Positions 1 to 6,551 of a DNA stretch of 39,434 bases are shown here, piece by piece (the stretch's first letter is position 1; each line of letters opens with the position of its first letter). The stretch is from Streptomyces sp. (GTDB lineage Bacteria; Actinomycetota; Actinomycetes; Streptomycetales; Streptomycetaceae): the NCBI RefSeq assembly GCF_031181705.1, contig NZ_JAPSKN010000038.1, positions 1-39,434 of the forward strand. Direction: 5' to 3'. The position numbers and the translations under genes are program-made. The notes under the pieces were generated by a model, which saw only the letters and a list, made by a program, of their open reading frames with translations, made no database searches and was not told where the DNA came from.

Positions 1-23
1 TGAAGCAACCTGCCCGTCGACCT

Positions 24-605
24 TTGAGCCCGCGCCCCATACCTCCGCTCCGCGGCGACGAGCCGATCGTCGGCGTCCCGGACGCGACCGTGGTCGACTT
101 CTGGCGGTTCGCCATGCCGGACCTCCGTATGAACAACACACGTGGTCTGTTCGCCGAGTTCCTCGTCCACCAGGCGGTCGGCTCCCGGAAGCCCCGGGTG
201 GAGTGGGCAAGCCACGATGTCGAGACCGACGACGGACTGCGCATCGAGGTCAAGGCCGGTGCCTACCTGCAAGCCTGGGAGCAGCGCACGCCCTCTCAGA
301 TCCGCTTTGGTGGACTCCGCGCTTGCACATGGTCGTCCGAGGGCGGTTACTCGGAGGCGAAGTCTTACAACGCCGACGTCTACGTGTTCGCCGTCCAGAC
401 CGCCCGTGAACACGCTGTCTACAACCCACTCGACACGGCCCAGTGGGAGTTCTACGTGCTCCCCCGCCCAGCAGTCGCTGCCCTGGACGCGGACAGCGTC
501 AGCCTGAGCACCGTTCGCGCGGCGGCCGGTCTACCAGTGTCCTTTGCCGCCCTCAACGACTGCATCCGATCGGCCGATCCTCGCCCCCGAACGAACGGCG
601 GTTGA
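24..605 (+). CDS. Hypothetical protein with PD-(D/E)XK-like nuclease motif (5' end uncertain)
   Basis: The protein is 193 residues if the TTG at 24 is used. The frame is open to the left edge of the window with no stop, so the real start may lie outside and the gene may be 5'-partial. Around residues 64-80 an acidic cluster is followed by RIEVKAG, which fits the core (D/E)-x-K motif of PD-(D/E)XK nuclease folds; the middle is aromatic-rich and ends in a WEFYVLPR strand. No membrane segment or signal peptide is visible. A perfect hairpin at 779-824 could end its transcript. The nuclease link rests on the short motif alone, so the role is unknown; a stand-alone conserved actinobacterial hypothetical is equally possible. 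Confidence 0.6.
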   Translation: MSPRPIPPLRGDEPIVGVPDATVVDFWRFAMPDLRMNNTRGLFAEFLVHQAVGSRKPRVEWASHDVETDDGLRIEVKAGAYLQAWEQRTPSQIRFGGLRACTWSSEGGYSEAKSYNADVYVFAVQTAREHAVYNPLDTAQWEFYVLPRPAVAALDADSVSLSTVRAAAGLPVSFAALNDCIRSADPRPRTNGG

Positions 606-778
606 TTTCTCTCAACGGATCAGCCTCCTCCGGCTACCGCACGGCCGGGACGCCGTCGCGGCCGGCCTGCCCGTCACGTTCGACGGCGTGGACCAACAGG
701 CTGCGCATGCCTGCTTCCGGCCACCCTCCAGCGGGCGTGGACGCTCGCGTCGCGACCTCGGCCCGTTTTCGTGTTGCC

Positions 779-824
779 GGGATCGAGTGGAGGGGATGCA
801 GAGTTCGCCCCTCCACTCGATCCC
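779..824 (+). terminator. 17-bp perfect inverted repeat, probable terminator
   Basis: Positions 779-795 pair perfectly with 808-824 around a 12-nt loop (core GATCGAGTGGAGGGG). There is no U-tract, which is usual for Streptomyces terminators. It lies about 175 nt after the stop of the first gene. Confidence 0.55.
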
Positions 825-1159
825 CGTCTGTCCCCTTCCCCGCGTGAGCGGCCGGATCCGCGTCGACGCGGCTGCTGGTCAGCGGGCGGCACGCCTGCGT
901 CGGGAATGTGACCCTCCTCTCGGCAGCCGGGTTCCGAGGCGTTCGCCGGCGTGCCGGGTCCTGGGCGCGACGGCCGCGGCAGATCCTCGTCAGGGCAGGT
1001 CACAGCGCTGCGGGACCTGGTGCGGGGCAGGAAGGACACTTCCCCGGAGCGCGATATCTACCGTCGCGGCTACAGGTATTGGGACGGGGCGTGGTGATTA
1101 TTCCTCGCAGCGCGAATCGGGGGCAATTCGATGATCGCGCAGGGCCGATCGTGCCGTGC

Positions 1160-1165
1160 TAGTGT
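1160..1165 (+). promoter_or_regulatory. Probable -10 box of the cold-shock gene
   Basis: TAGTGT fits the TANNNT -10 consensus of the principal Streptomyces sigma factor. No good -35 is visible 17-18 nt upstream. It predicts a start near 1172 and a leader of about 110 nt; long leaders are common for cold-shock mRNAs. Confidence 0.35.
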
Positions 1166-1281
1166 CTTTCTCAGTTGCAGGTGTGGTTGCCAGAAGGTTC
1201 ATTTCCTACGGGGTAATCATCACGGCGACACGGAATTCGCACAGGGCGTTTTCCTGACACCGCCTCCGAAGGAGAAATAAC

Positions 1282-1485
1282 ATGGCTACTGGCACCGTTA
1301 AGTGGTTCAACGCGGAAAAGGGCTTCGGCTTCATCGAGCAGGACGGCGGCGGCGCCGACGTCTTCGCCCACTACTCGAACATCGCCACCCAGGGCTTCCG
1401 CGAGCTGCTGGAAGGCCAGAAGGTGTCCTTCGACATCGCGCAGGGCCAGAAGGGCCCGACGGCCGAGAACATCGTCCCCGCCTGA
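1282..1485 (+). CDS. Cold-shock protein (CspA family)
   Basis: This 67-residue single cold-shock-domain protein binds single-stranded RNA and DNA and acts as an RNA chaperone in the cytoplasm. The N-terminus [15 protein letters not shown] carries the RNP1-type KGFGFIE motif, and VFAHYS is the RNP2-type motif; length is normal for the family. The ATG at 1282 follows AAGGAG with good spacing. A 12-bp terminator hairpin (1514-1543) directly follows, so most transcripts probably end before the DEAD-box helicase 230 bp downstream, although read-through would join the two functionally related genes. The assignment is secure; which of the several Streptomyces Csp paralogues this is cannot be told. 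Confidence 0.97.
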   Translation: MATGTVKWFNAEKGFGFIEQDGGGADVFAHYSNIATQGFRELLEGQKVSFDIAQGQKGPTAENIVPA

Positions 1486-1513
1486 TAGCGCGGTTGACGC
1501 ATACTTCGCAGCT

Positions 1514-1543
1514 GGGGCCCGCACCTGATGGGGTGCGGGCCCC
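1514..1543 (+). terminator. Terminator after cold-shock gene
   Basis: Perfect 12-bp stem (GGGGCCCGCACC, 1514-1525, pairing with 1532-1543) with a 6-nt loop, 28 nt after the csp stop codon. Confidence 0.8.
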
Positions 1544-1712
1544 GGCTCGCTGCTTTTCGGGGCAAACATGCCTTCGGGTCTTCGACGGTGACGCATCCTC
1601 GTCGGCCCGGCTCGCCCCCTCATCACATCCGGCTCGTCTCGAGATTCTCTGCGCCGCTCCTCTGCTGCGGGAATTCCTTGCCACGTGCCCCACAAGGAAG
1701 GTCTCATCCCGC

Positions 1713-3254
1713 ATGAAGCGCGCCCGTACGTCTCAGAACTCCCACACATCCCGCACGTCCCGTGGTTACGACCGATTCGGAGGCGGCGGCGATGGCGGCC
1801 GCTCCGGCGGTCCGCGCCGTTCCCAGGGTTCCCAGGGTTATGGGAATCGCCAGGGCGGGCGGAGCCTGCAGGGCGAGTTCGCGCTGCCGAAGACGATCAC
1901 GCCCGCACTGCCCGCCGTCGAGTCGTTCGGCGAACTGGGCATGCCCGACGGGCTGCTGGCCACGCTCGGGCACGAAGGCGTGACGGTTCCGTTCCCGATC
2001 CAGGCGGCGACCCTGCCGAACTCCCTGGCCGGCCGCGACGTGCTCGGCCGTGGCCGCACCGGCTCGGGCAAGACCCTCGCGTTCGGCCTCGCCCTGCTGG
2101 CCCGTACCGCGGGACGGCGTGCCGAGCCGCGGCAGCCGCTCGCCCTCGTCCTGGTCCCCACCCGCGAGCTGGCACAGCAGGTCACCGACGCGCTGACGCC
2201 GTACGCCCGCTCCGTGCGCCTGCGGCTGGCCACCGTCGTCGGCGGGATGTCCATCGGCAGGCAGGCCGGTGCGCTGCGCGCCGGCGCCGAGGTGGTCGTC
2301 GCGACGCCCGGGCGGCTCAAGGACCTCATCGACCGGGGCGACTGCCGGCTGGGCGATGTCGCCATCACCGTTCTCGACGAGGCCGACCAGATGGCCGACA
2401 TGGGGTTCATGCCGCAGGTGACCGCCCTGCTGGACCAGGTGCGTAACGACGGCCAGCGGATGCTCTTCTCGGCCACCCTGGACCGCAACGTCGACCTGCT
2501 GGTCCGCCGTTACCTGTCGGACCCGGTGGTCCACTCGGTCGACCCGTCGGCGGGCGCGGTCACCACGATGGAGCACCACGTCCTGCACGTGCACGGCGCG
2601 GACAAGCACCGCACCACCACCGAGATCGCGGCGCGGGACGGCCGAGTGATCATGTTCCTGGACACCAAGCACGCGGTGGACCGGCTGACCGAGCACCTGC
2701 TGAGCAGCGGGGTCCGGGCCGCGGGCCTGCACGGCGGCAAGTCCCAGCCGCAGCGCACGCGGACCCTGGCCCAGTTCAAGAGCGGGCACGTGACCGTACT
2801 GGTGGCGACCAACGTCGCGGCGCGCGGGATCCACGTGGACAATCTCGACCTGGTCGTCAACGTGGATCCGCCCACCGACCACAAGGACTACCTGCACCGC
2901 GGCGGCCGTACGGCCCGCGCCGGCGAGTCCGGCAGCGTCGTCACGCTGGTGACCCCTGACCAGCGGCGCGGCATGACCCGGCTGATGGCCTCGGCGGGCA
3001 TCACTCCCCAGGTCGCCCAGGTGCGGTCGGGTGAGGCGGAGCTGAACCGCATCACCGGCGCCCAGGCGCCTTCCGGTGTCCCGGTCGTCATCACCACGCC
3101 GCGTGCGGAGCGGCCCGGCGGGGCGTCTTCGCCGTCCCGGAGCCGTCGGGGCGGCCGGGCGCGTCCGGGCCACGCCGGCCAGGGCGGGGTCGCCGGTGAA
3201 GCGGCGGCGCGTCGCAGGTCGCAGCGGCGGCCCGGCTTCGGCTCGGCCGCTTGA
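1713..3254 (+). CDS. DEAD-box ATP-dependent RNA helicase
   Basis: Cytoplasmic RNA helicase of 513 residues that unwinds structured RNA using ATP, probably during cold adaptation or ribosome assembly. The ATG at 1713 is preferred because AAGGAAGG sits about 12 nt upstream; the frame is open further upstream only because it runs through the csp gene. Residues 1-55 are Gly/Ser/Arg-rich and disordered. Then come a Q-motif region (FPIQ, about 94), Walker A GRTGSGKT (114-121), PTREL (149-153), TPGR (198-201), DEAD (222-225), SAT (253-255) and HRGGRTARAG (395-404). The C-terminal tail is basic and Arg/Gly-rich, as in RNA-binding tails. The single-CBS gene follows after 47 bp. Confidence 0.95.
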   Translation: MKRARTSQNSHTSRTSRGYDRFGGGGDGGRSGGPRRSQGSQGYGNRQGGRSLQGEFALPKTITPALPAVESFGELGMPDGLLATLGHEGVTVPFPIQAATLPNSLAGRDVLGRGRTGSGKTLAFGLALLARTAGRRAEPRQPLALVLVPTRELAQQVTDALTPYARSVRLRLATVVGGMSIGRQAGALRAGAEVVVATPGRLKDLIDRGDCRLGDVAITVLDEADQMADMGFMPQVTALLDQVRNDGQRMLFSATLDRNVDLLVRRYLSDPVVHSVDPSAGAVTTMEHHVLHVHGADKHRTTTEIAARDGRVIMFLDTKHAVDRLTEHLLSSGVRAAGLHGGKSQPQRTRTLAQFKSGHVTVLVATNVAARGIHVDNLDLVVNVDPPTDHKDYLHRGGRTARAGESGSVVTLVTPDQRRGMTRLMASAGITPQVAQVRSGEAELNRITGAQAPSGVPVVITTPRAERPGGASSPSRSRRGGRARPGHAGQGGVAGEAAARRRSQRRPGFGSAA

Positions 3255-3301
3255 GGACCGCTGCGACCGCGATCCGATCCCTTCCCCAGCCGGAGGCACA
3301 T

Positions 3302-3580
3302 GTGACACCGACTCAGACCACGCACCATGCGGTGGGTACCCGCGTGACGGCCGTGCGGGACGAGCCGGGCGCCTTTGGGCCCCGCGTCCGTGACGACATG
3401 ACCGTCGAAGTGGCGCTGTCCCTGATGGCCGGGGCCCGTGTCGACCACCTCGTCCTCTGCGACGGGGACGACCAGAGCACGGGCCTGGTCACCCTGGCCC
3501 GGCTCGCCGTGCTCAGCGGCAGCCCCGCCTATACGGACCGGATCCGCCTGCGGGACGTCCTCGGCGGGCCCCTCGCCTAG
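3302..3580 (+). CDS. Small single-CBS-domain protein
   Basis: This 92-residue protein has one CBS-like half-module: MTVEVALSLMAGARVDHLVLCD is typical of the first helix and strand, and a second segment ends LRDVL. CBS modules usually pair to bind adenine nucleotides; with one motif this protein would have to dimerise. I chose the GTG at 3302 because GGAGG lies about 8 nt upstream; longer versions would start inside the helicase tail. It follows the helicase by 47 bp and precedes another small conserved gene by 37 bp, so the three look co-transcribed. The function is unknown; a regulatory or ligand-sensing role is inference. Confidence 0.8.
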   Translation: MTPTQTTHHAVGTRVTAVRDEPGAFGPRVRDDMTVEVALSLMAGARVDHLVLCDGDDQSTGLVTLARLAVLSGSPAYTDRIRLRDVLGGPLA

Positions 3581-3617
3581 ACCGGTCAGGCCGTCCCCTT
3601 CTCCTCTGTGAGGCATC

Positions 3618-3947
3618 ATGCGTTGTGTCATCGCCCGGTATCCGTTCGACCTGACCAAGAGCGGTGTGCTGGACTCGATGAAGGGTGTCGCCCCCGAGCT
3701 CGTCACGGGCGAGTCCGTGACCATCGGCCGCCGCCGCTACCCGGTCAAGCAGGTGGGCCAGGCCATCACCCGGCAGGACCGTCGGGACTTCACCAGCGGC
3801 GAAGTCGTCCGGGCCCTGACCCGTCTGGGCTTCACCTGTCACGAGCAGCCCGGGAGCACGCCGGCGCCCGTCCTCACTCCGCTCCAGGCGGCTTCGGCAC
3901 TGCTTTCGGGTGCCGCCGCCTCCGCGGAGGCCCCCACACAGGGGTGA
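3618..3947 (+). CDS. Small conserved protein of unknown function (SCO5918-like)
   Basis: The 109-residue protein starts MRCVIARYPFDLTKSGV. It has an ordered alpha/beta-looking N-terminal part with a basic strand (TIGRRRYPVKQVGQAI) and an Ala-rich tail. I recognise it as the small conserved protein that accompanies csp/DEAD-box/CBS genes in Streptomyces (called SCO5918 family from memory). The start ATG at 3618 follows a weak GAGG. A 15-bp perfect terminator hairpin (3981-4014) closes the unit. No catalytic motif or membrane segment is visible. From context, a role in RNA or nucleic-acid handling at low temperature is a guess. Confidence 0.8.
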   Translation: MRCVIARYPFDLTKSGVLDSMKGVAPELVTGESVTIGRRRYPVKQVGQAITRQDRRDFTSGEVVRALTRLGFTCHEQPGSTPAPVLTPLQAASALLSGAAASAEAPTQG

Positions 3948-3980
3948 GACCCGGCGGGAAACCGCCACCACAGACCCGAT

Positions 3981-4014
3981 GAGGGCCCTGCCGACGCGCG
4001 TCGGCAGGGCCCTC
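3981..4014 (+). terminator. Terminator closing the helicase-CBS-small protein unit
   Basis: Perfect 15-bp inverted repeat (GAGGGCCCTGCCGAC at 3981-3995 pairing with 4000-4014) with a 4-nt GCGC loop, 34 nt after the preceding stop. Confidence 0.85.
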
Positions 4015-4129
4015 GTCGTCGTGTCGCCGCCCTCGTACGCCCTCTCCGGTCGCCCGCTCTCGCGCGACGCGGGCCTCGGCGATCCACGATCCACGGTCTG
4101 GCGCAGAAGAAAATCTGCTCTTGCCGCTG

Positions 4130-4158
4130 TAGACATTGCTTCCCGGTCCGGCTAACCT
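4130..4158 (+). promoter_or_regulatory. Sigma-70-type promoter of the leader RNA
   Basis: TAGACA (4130-4135), an exact 17-nt spacer and TAACCT (4153-4158) match the TTGACA/TANNNT consensus of the principal sigma factor well. The predicted start is near 4165, more than 300 nt before the next start codon. Confidence 0.6.
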
Positions 4159-4164
4159 TTGTCT

Positions 4165-4454
4165 CGTTGACACGGTCAAGTGAGACCCGGCAGACACGAA
4201 CTGGCGGGTAGTTCCCCCGTAGGTCGAAGGAAGGGAGCAAGACGCCATCAGGATCGCCCGGCCGGGTCCAGCCCTCGGTCCGGGTACCGCAAGACCCCGG
4301 AATGGACGGTGGTTCCCGGTCAGGCAGTCGCGATCCCCGCACCCCTCCCTCAGCCGGGCCGGGTAGCGGAAACAGAAGGTCGGCGCAGCATGAGGGCCGA
4401 CAGATGGTGTTTCATTTCCTTCGGGGCCCTGGTGCCGTACGGCACCAGGGCCCC
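4165..4454 (+). ncRNA. Candidate structured leader or small RNA ahead of merR
   Basis: A complete promoter at 4130-4158 and a perfect hairpin at 4423-4454 bracket about 290 nt without a credible coding frame. The interval has several local inverted repeats, for example GTCGGC near 4380 with GCCGAC near 4396, and CGGG with CCCCG near 4205-4220. The closing hairpin sits only 26 nt before the merR start, so the element could be a stand-alone small RNA, an attenuator or a riboswitch-like leader controlling merR. I do not recognise it as RNase P RNA, tmRNA, SRP RNA, 6S RNA or a known riboswitch class. Confidence 0.45.
4423..4454 (+). terminator. Strong hairpin just upstream of merR (terminator or attenuator)
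   Basis: GGGGCCCTGGTGCC (4423-4436) pairs perfectly with 4441-4454; the GTAC in the middle is itself palindromic. The hairpin precedes the merR ribosome binding site by about 15 nt, so read-through or anti-termination is needed unless merR has its own promoter. Confidence 0.75.
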
Positions 4455-4480
4455 TCGACGCGTTGCGACAACGAGGTGAC

Positions 4481-4831
4481 ATGGCAGCAGATACTCCGCT
4501 CAGCGATCGTCTGGACGACGACGACTACCCCGCGTACACGATGGGTCGCGCCGCCGAGATGCTCGGCACCACGCCGGCCTTCCTCAGGGCCATCGGGGAA
4601 GCTCGTCTGATCACTCCGCTGCGCTCGGAAGGCGGGCACCGCCGGTACTCCCGCTACCAGCTGCGGATCGCCGCGCGCGCCCGCGAGCTGGTGGACCGGG
4701 GCACCCCGATCGAGGCCGCCTGCCGCATCATCATCCTCGAGGACCAGCTGGAGGAGGCCCAGCGGATCAACGCGGAGTACCGCCGCGCCGCGCACCAGGC
4801 GTCCGAGGGGTCGGATCCCGGTCAGGGCTGA
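4481..4831 (+). CDS. Short MerR-family transcriptional regulator
   Basis: Cytoplasmic DNA-binding protein of 116 residues. Residues 19-62 form the MerR winged helix-turn-helix (TMGRAAEMLGTTPAFLRAI, then the GGHRRYS wing signature at 51-57). Residues 63-105 form a helical, coiled-coil-like dimerisation region. The C-terminus is short and has no effector domain and no cysteines suited to metal binding, so it may respond to dimer partners or to its own expression level. The ATG at 4481 follows GAGGTGA with a short spacer. Upstream lies a leader of about 315 nt ending in a strong hairpin, suggesting post-initiation control. The target is unknown; the gene stands alone. Confidence 0.9.
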   Translation: MAADTPLSDRLDDDDYPAYTMGRAAEMLGTTPAFLRAIGEARLITPLRSEGGHRRYSRYQLRIAARARELVDRGTPIEAACRIIILEDQLEEAQRINAEYRRAAHQASEGSDPGQG

Positions 4832-5342
4832 TCAGCCGGGCGAGCGGGATCCGGGGGCGTCGCCCCTCGGGGACCACCCGCACGCGCGGCTCATGCCTCC
4901 TCCGCGCCGGGTGTCCCGAATCACACCTCCGCGGCAAAGCCCTGTCCGGTCGACCAGGGCGCTGTTTCACGGCAACTCCCCTATCTGAAGGGGCTGTTGA
5001 GCCCTCGCACACCAGAGCGCAGTTCTGACTTCCCTTCAGGGGCGCGGCAACGATCCTGGCGCCCGCGCCGTCGGTGTGTGCCGCCTCACGCATCGAAGTG
5101 CCGCCCAAGTTGCCCAGCTCACTGCGCAAATGTCCCTTTGGCGTCCATGCTCGGTTCGTACGACGCCGGGCCCGGAAGTGGAGTACGGGGACGCCGACTT
5201 GGTACGCGCCAGGGTGAAGTGACCCACGCCACAGCCTTCATGAGGCTGTCCTCCGGTTCCCTCCGGTTCTCTTCAGTTCCTCCGCAGCTCACCCCTGCTC
5301 TGCTCCAGCTCCCTCTCAGCTCCCTTCAGAAAGGTGCCGACC
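4832..5342. other. Intergenic region with a pyrimidine-rich leader
   Basis: There is no credible gene in these 511 bases. A small hairpin lies at 5231-5249 (ACAGCCT paired with AGGCTGT). From about 5250 to 5327 the plus strand is strongly C/T-rich and G-poor and contains degenerate 10-nt repeats (CTCCGGTTC at 5251 and 5261, then CTTCAGTTC at 5271). This lies directly before the type III polyketide synthase ribosome binding site. No clear promoter is seen. Confidence 0.5.
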
Positions 5343-6527
5343 ATGGCCGCTTACCTGTGTCCCCCTGCCGTGATCCACGGCGAGCACATCGTGAAGACCA
5401 GCCAGATCGTGGAGGAGGTTCGGGCCCGGCACCCGCACGCGGCCTGGGCGCCCCGGATCGACGGCATCGCGGCCGGCACGGGCATCGAGTCCCGCGGCTG
5501 GATGCTCCCGCTGGAGACCGCCGTCGCGCCCGGGGACGGCAGCGGCCTGTGGCCGGCCGGCACCGGCCCCGCCCGGCAGGCCCTGGCCCGTGACGGGTTC
5601 GGCGAGCAGGACGTGGACCGCGTCATCGCCGCGCTGGAGGCGATACCCGCCCCGCAGACCGTCCAGGAGCGCACCGCTCCGGCCTGGGCCGCGGTGCAGT
5701 CCTACGGGGAGCGCGCGGCGCGCGGGGCCCTGCAGATCGCCGGGCTGGACGCCGCGGACGTGGACTGCCTGATCACGAGCAACTCCACCACGCCGGCCCT
5801 GCCGGGGCTGGACATCGCCCTGGCCAACAGGCTTCCGCTGCGCAGCGACGTCCTGCTGCTGCCGGCCACGCAGTGGGCCTGCATCGCCGGGACCCGTTCC
5901 CTCGCGCTGGCGGCGGACCTCGTGGCCGCCGACCCGGACCGGGTGGTCCTGGTCGTGATCGCGGAGGCGTTGAGCACGACCTACCAGCCCGCGGACGACA
6001 CCCTGGAGTCCCTGATCGTCCGGTTGCTGTTCGCGGACACCGCCGTCGCCGCGGTCGTCACGGGCCGCCCGCGGCCCGAGTCCGTGCTGCGGCTGGACGC
6101 CGCCTGGAGCCACACCCTGCCCGGCACGCAGGACCTGCACCGGCTGGAGACGCGGGCGGACGGCACGCACTTCGTGATGGACCGGCGCGGGCCGCGTGCC
6201 GTGCAGGAGACGGTCACCGCGATGTGGGAGTGGCTGCGCGCCCGCTACGAGGACGACCCCGGCTCCTGGCACCCCGACGTCCTGCTCGCGCACCCGGGCG
6301 GTACGCGGGTGCTGGAGTACATGGAGCAGACGATGCCCGACGGGTGGCCGTCGGGGCTGCTGGACCACAGCCGGGACAGCTACACCAGCGGAAACCGCGG
6401 GGGCGCCGCCGTCTTCGACATCATGCGCAGGGCCCACGACGCCGGTCAGGAACCGGGCAGCCGTGCCGTGCTCTACGCGGCGGCCCCGGGCCTTACGGCC
6501 ACCGCGCTGGAAGGCGAGTGGCTGTAA
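5343..6527 (+). CDS. Type III polyketide synthase (chalcone/stilbene synthase family), divergent
   Basis: The 394-residue length is typical of homodimeric type III PKSs, which extend an acyl-CoA with malonyl-CoA on an active-site Cys. The catalytic triad is visible: Cys180 in QWACIAG, His317 in LLAHPGG and Asn351 in SGNRGG. Family landmarks include CPPAV near the N-terminus and the late glycine-rich APGLTATALEGEWL that replaces the usual GFGPGI region. The active-site surroundings differ from RppA or germicidin synthase (QLGCAAG and YGN), so the substrate cannot be predicted. The ATG at 5343 has AGAAAGG 8 nt upstream; a GTG at 5334 overlaps that site and is unlikely. It is monocistronic, tail-to-tail with the phosphatase gene. 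The product is probably a small pyrone, resorcinol or naphthol, which is inference. Confidence 0.9.
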   Translation: MAAYLCPPAVIHGEHIVKTSQIVEEVRARHPHAAWAPRIDGIAAGTGIESRGWMLPLETAVAPGDGSGLWPAGTGPARQALARDGFGEQDVDRVIAALEAIPAPQTVQERTAPAWAAVQSYGERAARGALQIAGLDAADVDCLITSNSTTPALPGLDIALANRLPLRSDVLLLPATQWACIAGTRSLALAADLVAADPDRVVLVVIAEALSTTYQPADDTLESLIVRLLFADTAVAAVVTGRPRPESVLRLDAAWSHTLPGTQDLHRLETRADGTHFVMDRRGPRAVQETVTAMWEWLRARYEDDPGSWHPDVLLAHPGGTRVLEYMEQTMPDGWPSGLLDHSRDSYTSGNRGGAAVFDIMRRAHDAGQEPGSRAVLYAAAPGLTATALEGEWL

Positions 6528-6551
6528 CCGCCGGTGCGGCGGTGCCCGTCG

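Larger units (their letters stand above)
606..1281. other. Long intergenic region upstream of the cold-shock gene
   Basis: This stretch of about 676 bases has open frames on both strands, but none has a convincing ribosome binding site or recognisable protein. It holds a 17-bp perfect inverted repeat (779-824), a -10-like TAGTGT (1160-1165) and an untranslated leader of about 110 nt before the cold-shock gene. I see no tRNA or mobile element in it. Confidence 0.5.

Noticed and set aside
544..1134. Open frame in the 606-1281 gap
   Set aside because: It has no ribosome binding site, runs across a 17-bp hairpin, and has arginine-rich, non-conserved-looking sequence; I cannot support a gene.
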